Source of the DNA: an uncultured Clostridium sp. | Lineage (GTDB): Bacteria; Bacillota; Clostridia; TANB77; CAG-508 | Reading direction: 5' to 3' | Assembly: GCA_947647595.1 (NCBI GenBank) | Contig: CANSKZ010000005.1 | Coordinates: 1 to 53,568, forward strand | DNA length: 53,568 nt | In this document: positions 25,716-35,046 of the stretch, one piece after another | How the letters are laid out: each line of letters opens with the position of its first letter | Numbering within the stretch: the stretch's first letter is position 1 | Translations under genes and position numbers: made by a program | The notes under the pieces: generated by a model | Told to the model about the DNA's origin: nothing | What the model saw: only the letters and a program-made list of their open reading frames with translations | Databases searched by the model: none

Positions 25716-27251
25716 TTATTTTCTCTTTTTTCTCTGTCTCCACACAACAATCCCGATTAACAAAATCACAACTGGGACTGCAAATATTACTGCCAAAACA
25801 ATTCTATTTTGCTCTTTGGTAGCAGTAAACATATATGATGTACCTGCCATATCTTTTCTAAGTGTCAGTCCTCCTTCTTTTTCCGCCAAAACGGAAATAC
25901 TATTTATAGCAAAATCTTTATTACTTCCTAAATATGACAATGGATATTGACTACTCAATTCAGAAACAATATAGTCTGTCATAAATTGCCCATTTCCTGA
26001 AATAATTAATTTTGATTGAATTTCCTCTGTACTTTCCCCTTCATTTTCGGTTGCTTCTGAAATTGTTTTCGTCACTTGTGCAGCAATCGTGAAATGACCT
26101 TTCTGACTACTTGCAGCTGCTGCATTAATATCCGAGGAAAAATCTGTTATAAATACCGCTGAATCTGTCGTTCCTAATAATTCTTCATACGTTACTTTTA
26201 AATTATTCAACTCCTCTTCTGGCAAAAAGTTTAATTTTTGCGAATAAGCAAGCCACATATAACTATCTGAAGCAATGTCAGCCGTAATATCGTTGGAACT
26301 AGATACTTGAGGTCGAAATACATATGGATAATTGGAAACTGTATAATTGCTATTCGCTTCTAATATATAACCATTTTCAATTGTAACACCATATACATCT
26401 AATATTTTTTGAAAATTAACAAGCTGAGAAGTTTGATTTAAAATATCTCTTGTCAAAAATATATTTCCACCTCGATTAATATAATCAAGAATTGCTTGGG
26501 TTTCATTTTCTAAAAAGTCATTTTCTGGTGACATGATTGCTAAAACATCACAATCTTCTGGAACACTTCCCGTTGAGGTAAGATTAACACTAGCAATTTC
26601 AAAAGCTTCATTTTTCAAATAAGTAGATAAAACGCCTAATTCTGCCTTTGCTGTTTCATCAGAAGCAATTTTAAATTCGTTGTGCCCTTCCACAAAATAT
26701 ACTTTTGGCTTATTTACTGTACTTAAACTCAAAATAGAATTCGTCAAAGTCTGTTCTGTTGTATCCACTTCTGCATAAGTTGAATAATCATAACTATGAA
26801 ATTCCGAACTTGCGTCAATGATTTTTTTACTTTCACCAGACTCTATTACAACAATGGAATAACCATCTTCTAATTCAAATTCTTGTACTTTTGCAAGATT
26901 TGTCTCACTTGATAACATCTCATACGTTATTTTATCATTAGCCTGAGTATACTGTTTAATCAATCCTACAACGGAATCATCTTCTTCAATTCCAAAAACA
27001 TAAATTTTAATGTCTTGGTTAATCATTTCCAAAGCCTTTTTAGAACTTTCTGATAAAGTATATAATTGATTTGCTGTTACATCAATTTGTGGTAAATTCA
27101 AAGCTTGAATCCCCATATTTAATCCAATAAAAGCCGCAATCAACACGAGAACTGTCAATATTGTAAATAATCGACTGGCAATAATAGTTTTTCTAAATTT
27201 TAATGAAAATTTCTCCGAAAATTTAATCTTCGTTTTTTCTTCTTCGTTCAT
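25716..27251 (-). CDS. GldG-like ABC exporter auxiliary protein
   Basis: 511 aa. One N-terminal helix (about 33-55), then a large extracytoplasmic region with the ABC-type uncharacterised (GldG/DUF4350-like) pattern: YTLSESSKKALEMINQDIKI, VYFVEGHNEF, DVLAIMSPENDF and LDYINRGGNIFLTRD. A C-terminal helix (IVLAVIFAVPVVILLIGIVV) precedes a basic tail. The start at 27251 is chosen because GGAGGGGAAGA lies in front; the longer reading overlaps the permease. It is the third gene of an ATPase-permease-GldG operon resembling those for gliding-type or polymer-related exporters; the substrate is unknown. Confidence 0.85.
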   Translation of the reverse strand: MNEEEKTKIKFSEKFSLKFRKTIIASRLFTILTVLVLIAAFIGLNMGIQALNLPQIDVTANQLYTLSESSKKALEMINQDIKIYVFGIEEDDSVVGLIKQYTQANDKITYEMLSSETNLAKVQEFELEDGYSIVVIESGESKKIIDASSEFHSYDYSTYAEVDTTEQTLTNSILSLSTVNKPKVYFVEGHNEFKIASDETAKAELGVLSTYLKNEAFEIASVNLTSTGSVPEDCDVLAIMSPENDFLENETQAILDYINRGGNIFLTRDILNQTSQLVNFQKILDVYGVTIENGYILEANSNYTVSNYPYVFRPQVSSSNDITADIASDSYMWLAYSQKLNFLPEEELNNLKVTYEELLGTTDSAVFITDFSSDINAAAASSQKGHFTIAAQVTKTISEATENEGESTEEIQSKLIISGNGQFMTDYIVSELSSQYPLSYLGSNKDFAINSISVLAEKEGGLTLRKDMAGTSYMFTATKEQNRIVLAVIFAVPVVILLIGIVVWRQRKKRK

Positions 27252-27261
27252 TCTTCCCCTC

Positions 27262-27942
27262 CTATTTAACACTTTTTCTTCTTTGTAAAATAACAATCGT
27301 AAGCAGTATAAATAGAATTGTAAAAGACACAAAAGTAACTACTTCTGATATTGTTATTAAACCTCTTGGAAATTTATCAAACATACTAATTAATGAAAAC
27401 ATCTCCAAATTGCTATTAATATCTGGCAAAAACCACATAAGCAAAAAAGCACCTGTTGTTAAAAAATAAGCAACAATTTGGCTTTCTGTAATAGAAGAAG
27501 CAAACATGCCAAAGGCAAGATAAGCTAAACTTAATAAGAAAAAACCAAATAACGTTGTCAATCCCACTTTCAAAGAAGGTTCACCAAAACACTTTAAAAT
27601 CACAAAGTACATTAATGTTAACCCTTCTGTTATCAATAAAATAACACCAGCTGCTAATAATTTTCCTAACACAATTGAAGTCATACTTCTAGGCGATGTT
27701 AGTAGCAATTGCTCCGTTCCTGATTTTCTTTCTGCGGCAAACATTCCCATTGTCAAAACTGGTGCAACAAATGTTAAAATCGTAGCTCCATTATAAAACA
27801 AATATTCAAAATTCATTGATTGATAACTAAAAATAGAAATATAGAAAAATACGCTAAATAACAATAAAAATATTCCTATAAAAACATATCCTGTTGAGGA
27901 TAATAGATAACTTTTTAATTCTTTTTTCATCACTGCAAACAT
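27262..27942 (-). CDS. ABC-2 type permease (GldF-like)
   Basis: 226 aa with six hydrophobic helices. The start MFAVMKKELKSYLLSSTGYVFIG and the conserved ERKSGTEQLLLTSPRS loop are typical of ABC-2 permeases of the GldF/NosY kind. GGAGG lies before the ATG. Its stop is one base from the preceding ATPase gene, so the three genes are one operon. Confidence 0.87.
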   Translation of the reverse strand: MFAVMKKELKSYLLSSTGYVFIGIFLLLFSVFFYISIFSYQSMNFEYLFYNGATILTFVAPVLTMGMFAAERKSGTEQLLLTSPRSMTSIVLGKLLAAGVILLITEGLTLMYFVILKCFGEPSLKVGLTTLFGFFLLSLAYLAFGMFASSITESQIVAYFLTTGAFLLMWFLPDINSNLEMFSLISMFDKFPRGLITISEVVTFVSFTILFILLTIVILQRRKSVK

Positions 27943-27943
27943 T

Positions 27944-29041
27944 TTATTTATTACCTCCTTTATTTTTCTCTTTTTCAGCCTTTTTTGAGGCTTTTTCTTG
28001 TTTTCTCTCTTCCTTCTTTGCTTTTTTGGCTTGTTGTTCTTCTCTTAATTCATCAATTTCTTTTTGATATTGTATTTTTCTAATTTCTTTTTGACTATAT
28101 TCCGTTCTTCCCTCAATCAGTGTCACAAAAGCATCTTCTAGTGAATTTTCCTGCTTTTTCATCTCTAAAATAATGATATTTGATTTTGCACAAGTAGTTG
28201 AAATCTCTTTTCGAATATCTTTTCCATTTTCAACTATCACTTTATATTCTTTACTTCCATCCTCTTTTTCTTCCACAAAAGAAATCTCTTTTATCTCCGA
28301 AATCAACTCTTTTATAGAAGGTAATTTATTCTTTTCTGTCTCTTCTACAATCACTGTAATCATTTGGTCTTTTGAGGATTTCTTCTCTAAATTTTCGGGT
28401 GTATCTACTGCTACAATTTCCCCTTTATCAATAATCACAACTTTTTGACAAATTTGACTAATTTCAGAAAGAATATGAGAACTCAAAATAACGGTATGAT
28501 TTTTTCGGAAAGATTTAATTAATTCACGAATTTCAATCACTTGCTTTGGGTCTAATCCAACAGTTGGTTCATCTAAAATCAAAATTTTAGGATCTCCTAC
28601 AATTGCTCCTGCTAAACTTACTCTTTGTTTATAACCTCTCGAAAGAATCTTGGTTAAATTATTTTGCACTTTATCTAACCCTGTACTTTGAATTGCTTTT
28701 TCAACAGCTGCTTTTTTTTCTTTCTTTGGAATCATTTTTAAATCTGCCATATAAGTAACAAATTCTTTGACCGTCAATTCAGAATAAAGTGGCGTTCCTT
28801 CTGGCATATAGCCAATTTGTGCTTTTACTTTTTTTGGTTTTTTATCAACATCATAGCCACCCACTAAAATTTGTCCACTGGTTGGTTCAATAAATCCTGT
28901 TATCATGTTCATAGTCGTCGATTTTCCAGCACCATTTCTTCCTAAGAATCCAACAATTTCTCCCTCTTTTATTTCGAAACTAATATTTCTTACTGCATAA
29001 AAATCACCATATTGTTTCGTAACGTTTTTTACTTCTATCAA
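27944..29041 (-). CDS. ABC transporter ATP-binding protein (GldA-like)
   Basis: 365 aa starting at TTG, fixed by AAGGAGG 8 bases upstream. Walker A GRNGAGKSTT near residue 36-44, Q-loop GYMPE, signature LSRGYKQRVSL (a variant of LSGGQ with Arg and Tyr), Walker B ILILDEPTVGLDP and switch His in LSSHILSE. After ~300 residues comes an extra coiled-coil/basic tail of about 60 residues rich in Lys and Glu, unusual for the family. It energises the downstream permease. Confidence 0.92.
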   Translation of the reverse strand: MIEVKNVTKQYGDFYAVRNISFEIKEGEIVGFLGRNGAGKSTTMNMITGFIEPTSGQILVGGYDVDKKPKKVKAQIGYMPEGTPLYSELTVKEFVTYMADLKMIPKKEKKAAVEKAIQSTGLDKVQNNLTKILSRGYKQRVSLAGAIVGDPKILILDEPTVGLDPKQVIEIRELIKSFRKNHTVILSSHILSEISQICQKVVIIDKGEIVAVDTPENLEKKSSKDQMITVIVEETEKNKLPSIKELISEIKEISFVEEKEDGSKEYKVIVENGKDIRKEISTTCAKSNIIILEMKKQENSLEDAFVTLIEGRTEYSQKEIRKIQYQKEIDELREEQQAKKAKKEERKQEKASKKAEKEKNKGGNK

Positions 29042-29099
29042 AGTTTTATCCTCCTTAAAACCATTTTTTTTATTTTATCGTGATAAACTTAAAATAATC

Positions 29100-29753
29100 T
29101 TAAATTATTTTAGCAATCAAAGCCTTTATCTTAATTCCTTCTTCTGAAAACATTTTTTCATGTTCTGTCATAATGTTTTCATCAAAAATTGACTCATTAT
29201 GTAAATCATAGGTTTTAGAAACAATTTCAAATCCAGTTTCTTTGAAATATTCTAAACTTGCTTCAAATAATTCATCATTATCTGTTTTAAAATAAATTTC
29301 TCCACCTTTTTTTAAGAAATTTTTATAATTCTCTAACTGCCTTGTATGTGTCAATCTTTTTTTATTATGTTTTCCACGAGGCCACGGATTGCAAAAATTA
29401 ATATAGATTCTATCCACTATATCTTTTTCGCCAAAAACATCTAAAATCCTTTCTACATTGGCTCGAATCAAAAATAAATTTTCTGGATGTTTCATTTCAT
29501 AAGCTTGTTCAATATTTCTTTTCGATAACCCAAGCATTGCCTCAATCATATCAATTGCAATATAATTTATTTCTGAATGTTTACTTGCCAAATTAGCTAT
29601 AAAATTTCCTTTTCCACATCCTAACTCTATGTGCAATGGCTGTTTTTTGGAAAACTGTTCTTGCCACTTATTTTTAAATTCTGATGGAGAATCAATATAA
29701 AATATTGCTTCTTCTAATTCCTGTTTTGCCCATTTTTTTCTACGAATTCGCAT
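29100..29753 (-). CDS. trmB: tRNA (guanine-N7)-methyltransferase
   Basis: 217 aa. It methylates G46 of tRNA. The SAM site is HIELGCGKGNFI near residue 41, the acidic AIDM follows, and the catalytic/tRNA motif INFCNPWPRGKHNKKRLTH is near residue 119. The C-terminus has FKTDNDELFE. GAGGAGG precedes the ATG. It lies 58 bases upstream of the ABC operon on the same strand and may be co-transcribed with it. Confidence 0.95.
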   Translation of the reverse strand: MRIRRKKWAKQELEEAIFYIDSPSEFKNKWQEQFSKKQPLHIELGCGKGNFIANLASKHSEINYIAIDMIEAMLGLSKRNIEQAYEMKHPENLFLIRANVERILDVFGEKDIVDRIYINFCNPWPRGKHNKKRLTHTRQLENYKNFLKKGGEIYFKTDNDELFEASLEYFKETGFEIVSKTYDLHNESIFDENIMTEHEKMFSEEGIKIKALIAKII

Positions 29754-29831
29754 GCTTAAACCTCCTCTTGAAGATATGGTTTAGTATATCATTCTTTCAT
29801 AGGAAAATCAATATATTTAAAACAAAAATAC

Positions 29832-29857
29832 CCAAGACTAGATTTTCTAGTTCTTGG
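29832..29857 (-). terminator. Terminator after the large secreted repeat protein
   Basis: The stem CCAAGAACTAG / CTAGTCTTGG on the minus strand, with one bulge, is followed by TATTTTTG. It lies about 33 bases after the stop of the leftward gene. Confidence 0.7.
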
Positions 29858-29890
29858 ATATTTTCATACAATAAATAACTGCTATATTAA

Positions 29891-32134
29891 TTAGTTATTT
29901 ACTTCTTTTACATCACTATATACTTTACCTTTATATTCTACCGTTGCTGTATATCTTGTAATATCTCCATCTACTGTTGATTTTACTTCTGCAGTACCAA
30001 TTGTAGTATCTTTATGTGTTGCATCATTTTGGCATACTGCTTCTACTGTTACAGTATTATCATCTGCCCAAGTAAATACTACTTTATAATTATGGTTCAA
30101 TTTTTGGATCATAATATCTGCATCTTCTAATATTGTTTTCTTATCTTCCGCTATTTTTTTACTACATGTTGAACAATTATAATGTGCTTTTGCACCATCT
30201 GTTTCGCAAGTTTCTTTTACAGCTGGTGTTAAATCACCTACGGTATGTCCAGTAGCTGAAATAACATAGGATTCTTGAAGTGTATTACAGGTTGCACAAT
30301 ATCTTGAACCTATTCCTGTTTCTGTACAAGTTGGAGCTTTAATCACTGCTGGTGTTCCCCAGTTATGTCCTTTTGCATCGATTGTTTCTACTTTTCCACA
30401 ATCAGAACATTTTTGTAAACCACTAGTAGCACAAGTAGCTTCCCTTGTTATAGACCAATTATGAGCAGCTGTTATCACATGAGTATGACCTTCTGTATCT
30501 TCTGTGCATCCTTCACGTTGGCAAACTTCTTCACCGTTTGTGAAAACGTCACTTGGAGTACATATTGCATTTTTTGTTGTTTTATAATCATGTCCTAATT
30601 TTTCAATTACTTCTGTTGAAGTACAAGCAACATATTCTTCTGTTGCCCCAGTATTTTGACAAGCTTTTTCTCCATCTATCACACAAGTTGGTTCTGTTGT
30701 TACTTCATAATTATGTCCTCTAGCAGGAATTACTTCTGTAGTACCACATTTAGAACAAGTTTTTTCTCCATCTTCTTCACAACTTGCTTTTGTTGTTACT
30801 GCTAAAGTATGTCCTTCAATTTTGGCTATTCTCGTTTTGTTACAAACAGTACAATATTGAGTTTCTTCACCAACTATACCATTTGCACAATCCGCTTCTA
30901 CTCTTGTTGTTAAATGTGCCCAATCATGATCTGCAATTGGAAGTACTTCCTCTGAAATGACTTCTTTACAGGTAGTACATTTTACTACTGATTTTCCTGT
31001 TTTTTGACAAGTTGCATTTTCTACTTCTGCTTCACCTTCTGTATGACCTAATGCCTCAATTGACTCTGTATATTTTTTATTACATACTGTACAATAAAAT
31101 TCTAATTCCCCATCTTCTGTACAGGTTGCTTCATTTTTTACTACTTCATTTGTTTTTACATGTTCTGCTTTTTCTAATACAGTTCTTTCTGTAGTTCCAC
31201 AAAGTTCGCATGCATTAATTGTGTATCCTTCCTCTGTACAAGTTGCTGGTTTAGTAGATACCAATTTTGTATAGCTATGTTCAGCATTTGCTGCTGAGAT
31301 TACTTCTGTATAGATAGAATCTTCTACATCACATCCTTCTATAGAACATGAGAAAACTCTATATCCATCTTCTAAACATGTTGCCTCTTTTGAATCTGAT
31401 ACAACATAAGTATGATCTACTCTATCTATTGTATCTATGATTGTGTCTCCACAAATCGTACATGTTTTAGAAACACGTCCTTCTGAATAACAAGTTGGTT
31501 CTTCTATTATTGTCTCTTCTACATAATCATGAACATGAGAAGCATTTCTTCCTTCATATATACCGCATGCAATATAATGCTCATATGGATGTTTTCCATA
31601 ATATGCATCTGCTGCAACATCTGGGTTTTGTGCTAAATAATATTCTGCATCAAAAGCACTATTTTCTGCTGGTATTCTACCTTCGTTAATACCATGTTTC
31701 ATGAAATGCTCATATGGATGTACTCTGTAATAAGCATCTGCTGCAATGTCTGCGTATTTTTCTAAATAGTATTTTGCATCAAAAGTAAATGATTCTGTTG
31801 CCTTTCTTCCTTCTGCAATTCCGTGATTTACAAAATGCTCGTAAGCATGTGTTCCATAATATGCGTCTGCTGCAACATCTGGGTTTTGTGCTAAATAATA
31901 TTTTGCATCAAACAAAATAGACGCCTTTCTTCCTTCTTCAATTCCATGATTTACAAAATGTTCGTAAGCATGTGTTCCATAATATGCATCTGCTGCAACA
32001 TCTGGATTTTGTGCTAAATAATAATTTTCATTAAATAAATAATTTTCAATTGTAGCTGCTTGTACATTTAAAGCAAATGCCATTACAAATGCAACTATTA
32101 ATAAATAAATTTTTGTGGTTTTCTTTAAATTCAT
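29891..32134 (-). CDS. Secreted modular protein with YYLAQNPDVA repeats and Cys repeats
   Basis: 747 aa. Signal peptide (1-26, ending LNVQA). Residues ~32-200 hold four ~40-aa repeats of the type FDAKYYLAQNPDVAADAYYG, then H(A/P)YEHF..HGI.EGR, similar to repeats found in large secreted bacterial proteins. Residues ~200-690 hold about a dozen cysteine-paired repeats (A.C.E.G...C..C......I...GH), which could bind metal or form disulfides. A short beta domain ends the protein. No wall anchor is visible. The promoter overlaps TGTACAC boxes shared with the divergent regulator gene. Confidence 0.75.
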   Translation of the reverse strand: MNLKKTTKIYLLIVAFVMAFALNVQAATIENYLFNENYYLAQNPDVAADAYYGTHAYEHFVNHGIEEGRKASILFDAKYYLAQNPDVAADAYYGTHAYEHFVNHGIAEGRKATESFTFDAKYYLEKYADIAADAYYRVHPYEHFMKHGINEGRIPAENSAFDAEYYLAQNPDVAADAYYGKHPYEHYIACGIYEGRNASHVHDYVEETIIEEPTCYSEGRVSKTCTICGDTIIDTIDRVDHTYVVSDSKEATCLEDGYRVFSCSIEGCDVEDSIYTEVISAANAEHSYTKLVSTKPATCTEEGYTINACELCGTTERTVLEKAEHVKTNEVVKNEATCTEDGELEFYCTVCNKKYTESIEALGHTEGEAEVENATCQKTGKSVVKCTTCKEVISEEVLPIADHDWAHLTTRVEADCANGIVGEETQYCTVCNKTRIAKIEGHTLAVTTKASCEEDGEKTCSKCGTTEVIPARGHNYEVTTEPTCVIDGEKACQNTGATEEYVACTSTEVIEKLGHDYKTTKNAICTPSDVFTNGEEVCQREGCTEDTEGHTHVITAAHNWSITREATCATSGLQKCSDCGKVETIDAKGHNWGTPAVIKAPTCTETGIGSRYCATCNTLQESYVISATGHTVGDLTPAVKETCETDGAKAHYNCSTCSKKIAEDKKTILEDADIMIQKLNHNYKVVFTWADDNTVTVEAVCQNDATHKDTTIGTAEVKSTVDGDITRYTATVEYKGKVYSDVKEVNN

Positions 32135-32246
32135 CTTTTTATTACCTCCTATTTTTTAACATAACAAAATACACTTTTTATAGTATATTGTAAATATAGG
32201 TATCCTCCTTTCTTCCAAAATTTACTAAATATTTTGTTATAAAATT

Positions 32247-32320
32247 ATTATAGCACAATATTTTTATTTTGTACACATTTTTGTACACTTATTTTTATTT
32301 TTTTTTGTGTACACTATAAA
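32247..32320. promoter_or_regulatory. Divergent promoter region with three TGTACAC operator boxes
   Basis: TGTACAC occurs at 32270-32276, 32282-32288 and 32308-32314; the last is part of the palindrome GTGTACAC. On the minus strand TGTACA (32270-32275) serves as a -35 with TATAAT (32247-32252) 17 bases away for the secreted protein gene. On the plus strand TATAAA (32315-32320) directly follows the palindrome as a -10 for the small regulator. Binding there would block both promoters. Confidence 0.6.
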
Positions 32321-32333
32321 TAGGTGATGAAAT

Positions 32334-32510
32334 ATGGAAAAATTACAAATTAATACTCATAAAAAAGGGGTAGACACAATTACTAGAACTATACGCATAA
32401 ATGGCACCACCTTTGATAAAATTACAGAAATTGCAGAAAAAAATAACATTAGCTTTAATAATGTTATTAATCAAATCATTGAATATGGTTTAAAAAATAT
32501 GGAGGAATAA
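32334..32510 (+). CDS. Ribbon-helix-helix (Arc/CopG-like) transcriptional regulator
   Basis: 58 aa, MEKLQINTHKKGVDTITRTI and onward. The pattern is a short beta strand (TITRTIRING) followed by two helices (TFDKITEIAEKNNIS and FNNVINQIIEYGLKNM), the fold of ribbon-helix-helix repressors. GGTGATGAAAT is the ribosome site. The gene is divergent from the large secreted protein, and TGTACAC boxes between them are the probable binding sites. No toxin partner follows, so a simple autoregulated repressor is likelier than an antitoxin. Confidence 0.75.
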   Translation: MEKLQINTHKKGVDTITRTIRINGTTFDKITEIAEKNNISFNNVINQIIEYGLKNMEE

Positions 32511-32527
32511 GTTTTACTTATTCCTCC
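32501..32527 (+). terminator. Hairpin overlapping the end of the regulator gene
   Basis: A perfect 11-bp stem GGAGGAATAAG / CTTATTCCTCC with loop TTTTA includes the stop codon. The following U-tract is weak, but it also faces the convergent VanW gene. Confidence 0.6.
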
Positions 32528-32540
32528 TATTACTCTTCTA

Positions 32541-33998
32541 TTAATATTTTTTATATGTATCACGCGACATTTTTTCTTTTTTCACAACGACTCCATTTTG
32601 TTTATAAATTTTATAAGCATCATACACTAATGAGGTTGGCGTTGTTTTCACCAAATTAGTTTCAATGGAAATTTCATATTCTGGGTCATTTTCATTTTTA
32701 TAACCATAAATACTAACTGTTGCAATCCCTTTATCAACGGAAGATACAATTTTAATAGGATAACTTCTCGAATTCTTAAATTTAAAATCAGTTGAACCAT
32801 ATACAACTGTTGCATCTCTACCACCAGTAGCATACGATGGTACAAACATATGATTACGTCTTGAGGTAATTTGTAAATTTGCAAAAACAACTGCATCATA
32901 CAGTGTTGTTGTTACTTGGCAAATTCCGCCTCCCAAACCATCCGTTACTTGTCCATCTGAAAATATTGCTGCATTTTTATAGCCTGCTGCCACTGTTCTT
33001 TTTCCTACTATTTTATTAAAAGAAAATTCTTCACCAGGCATGATAACTTTTCCATTAATTTTATTCGAAGCTAACCTCAAATTCGTCGTTCTATCTGGAT
33101 TGTTTACATATTTTGTAGAAAAGGTGGACAGTAAATCTGGAAATGGGTCCATTCCTAAATCACTTACCGTTACTTCTGGTTTGGTGTAACTCAATGGAAT
33201 TCGATATTCTTCTGCTTCTGCATTTTCACTAATTTTGTTTTCAACTGTTGGAATATCAAAATCAACTCCCACAACTTCTGCATAGACCATTCTTGGCTCA
33301 GTTGTGTAATAGGCATTTTGAGCTTGCCTGTAAATATCATTATGAATTGCTTGAACATTGATTTTGTCAGGATACTCTGTAAAAGTTGGAATATCAATAC
33401 ACATATTTTTGTAGGTAATATCTTGTACTTCTTCAATAATTCTTTGCTCTAATTCTTCTGTGTAAATTTTAGCACCATTTTTTCCGTTGGTAATGACTAA
33501 TTTATCATCATCAACATAATAACTACTTTGCTCTAATTGATCTGGTAACTGTGCTTGTATGGTTTCTATATAATTTTTTAATGCTTCTTGATTATAATCC
33601 AATATTGGATCAATATCAATTTTCGCCATTAAAACAGAAGCATAGTCTTTAATATCTTTTCCAATTTTTCCACTTCGCCCTATCTGATAAGCCAATTCAA
33701 TAGAAGCTTCAACATTAAACTTAGCTTCAAATTGTTCCACTTCCACATAATATTCATAATTCTGATACTTTAAAATAATATGGTCATTTAGCTCTGATTT
33801 TAATTTTTCACCTACTAATTGCTTGGCTTCTTCTCTCGTAAGACCAGACACATTAATTCCCTTAACCGATACTCCAGACTGGATTTTATCACTATTTTTA
33901 TGACATATATAAAAGGTAATCATACTTGCAACCAAAATTCCAATCACAACTGCAATTAAAATTAAATAAATTACAATAAAATTTTTCTTACTTATCAT
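32541..33998 (-). CDS. VanW family protein with YoaR-like domain
   Basis: 485 aa. One N-terminal helix (about 8-30), then a YoaR-like putative peptidoglycan-binding domain (SGVSVKGINVSGLTREEAKQ), a mid region, and a VanW domain (about 300-430) with LASNKINGKVIMPGEEFSFN, GGGICQVTTTLYDAV and RRNHMFVPSYATGGRDATVV. VanW proteins are wall-associated in Gram-positives; the biochemical role is unsettled despite the name from vancomycin clusters. No van genes are near. No G5 domain follows. Confidence 0.9.
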   Translation of the reverse strand: MISKKNFIVIYLILIAVVIGILVASMITFYICHKNSDKIQSGVSVKGINVSGLTREEAKQLVGEKLKSELNDHIILKYQNYEYYVEVEQFEAKFNVEASIELAYQIGRSGKIGKDIKDYASVLMAKIDIDPILDYNQEALKNYIETIQAQLPDQLEQSSYYVDDDKLVITNGKNGAKIYTEELEQRIIEEVQDITYKNMCIDIPTFTEYPDKINVQAIHNDIYRQAQNAYYTTEPRMVYAEVVGVDFDIPTVENKISENAEAEEYRIPLSYTKPEVTVSDLGMDPFPDLLSTFSTKYVNNPDRTTNLRLASNKINGKVIMPGEEFSFNKIVGKRTVAAGYKNAAIFSDGQVTDGLGGGICQVTTTLYDAVVFANLQITSRRNHMFVPSYATGGRDATVVYGSTDFKFKNSRSYPIKIVSSVDKGIATVSIYGYKNENDPEYEISIETNLVKTTPTSLVYDAYKIYKQNGVVVKKEKMSRDTYKKY

Positions 33999-34117
33999 TC
34001 TTTTTCTCTCATCTTTTTAAATACTTCTATTTATTATATTGTAAAAAAATTTTTTTAGCAAGTCTTTTGAAAAAATTAATATTATATCAAACGTAAATAT
34101 TCTACTATTTTTTCCTC

Positions 34118-34966
34118 TTAACTACATATCACATCTCTTTTAATCAATTTCTCGTTCACACTCCCCAATCCAATAAATTTTTCTTGATGATAAATGCGAT
34201 ATATTCCATTTTCCTTTGGAACTGTTAATCTAACACCATTCAAAAATAATTCTAATTTTCTAGCATCGAAATCGATTCTTTCATATTTTTCACATAATTT
34301 TTCTACTGGAATGATATTTTCCTGAGTTAAATCTTCTAATTTCACAGCATTGTCTATTTTAAATTTGTCAACTGCTATTCTTTGTAAAAATTTCATATAG
34401 CCAACTGTATTTAATTTTTGAGCAATATCTTCACACAATACTCTAATATATGTTCCTTTTGAACATGAAACTTCAAATGTAATCTGATTTTGTTCTAGAT
34501 TGATAGAAAGACATTTCATAGCATAAATTTCAATTTCTCTTGCTGGAATTTCGACTTTTTCCCCTGCTCTTGCATATTCGTATAATTTTTTCCCCTTAAT
34601 TTTGACAGCAGAATATTGCGGTGGAATTTGCATTTGTTTGCCTTGTAGTTTCTGAAAGAGATTCTCCACCGCTAATTTGTCAAAAGAAGTAATTTCCGCT
34701 TCCTCAATCACTTTTCCTTCTTCGTCGCCTGTGTCCCTTTTTTGTCCTAGTTGAATCGTTGCAATATACGTTTTATCGTGTTCCATTAAATATTTAGATA
34801 ATTTTGTAGCATCTCCTATCAAAATTGGTAAAACGCCTGTTGCTAATGGATCTAGTGTTCCAATATGACCTGCTTTTTTTATCTCCAAAATTTTTTTTAC
34901 TTTTGATACAACATTTTGTGAGGTAAAACCTGTTTCTTTATTCACAACCACCATTCCTGATTTCAT
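34118..34966 (-). CDS. truB: tRNA pseudouridine-55 synthase
   Basis: 282 aa. It converts U55 of tRNA to pseudouridine. The start GMVVVNKETGFTSQNVV is typical and the catalytic Asp is in HIGTLDPLATGVLPI (about residue 40); YIATIQLGQKRDTGDEEG, QIPPQYSAVKIKGKKLYEYAR and SCSKGTYIRVLCEDI complete the signature. AAAAGGAG precedes the ATG. It is the last gene of the nusA-infB group, but a terminator-like hairpin lies just upstream, so it may be partly separate. Confidence 0.95.
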   Translation of the reverse strand: MKSGMVVVNKETGFTSQNVVSKVKKILEIKKAGHIGTLDPLATGVLPILIGDATKLSKYLMEHDKTYIATIQLGQKRDTGDEEGKVIEEAEITSFDKLAVENLFQKLQGKQMQIPPQYSAVKIKGKKLYEYARAGEKVEIPAREIEIYAMKCLSINLEQNQITFEVSCSKGTYIRVLCEDIAQKLNTVGYMKFLQRIAVDKFKIDNAVKLEDLTQENIIPVEKLCEKYERIDFDARKLELFLNGVRLTVPKENGIYRIYHQEKFIGLGSVNEKLIKRDVICS

Positions 34967-34989
34967 TTTTTCTCCTTTTACATGAAAAT

Positions 34990-35023
34990 AAGAATCCCAT
35001 ATTCAATTACCCATGAGATTCTT
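34990..35023 (-). terminator. Hairpin between the 35-aa ORF and truB
   Basis: An 11-bp stem AAGAATCTCAT / ATGGGATTCTT on the minus strand (one T-G wobble) is followed by ATTTTC. It could terminate or attenuate the nusA operon before truB. Confidence 0.6.
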
Positions 35024-35046
35024 ATCTTATTTGACTACTTAATGGC

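Noticed and set aside
31012..31689. Leu/His-rich plus-strand ORFs opposite the secreted repeat protein
   Set aside because: Low-complexity shadows of the repeat-coding minus strand; no ribosome sites and no conserved motifs.
32334..32510. RHH gene as antitoxin of a toxin-antitoxin pair
   Set aside because: No toxin-like ORF follows; the gene ends in a hairpin facing VanW.
32541..33998. VanW as part of a vancomycin resistance cluster
   Set aside because: No vanA/H/X/R/S-like genes are nearby; VanW-domain proteins are common in susceptible Clostridia.
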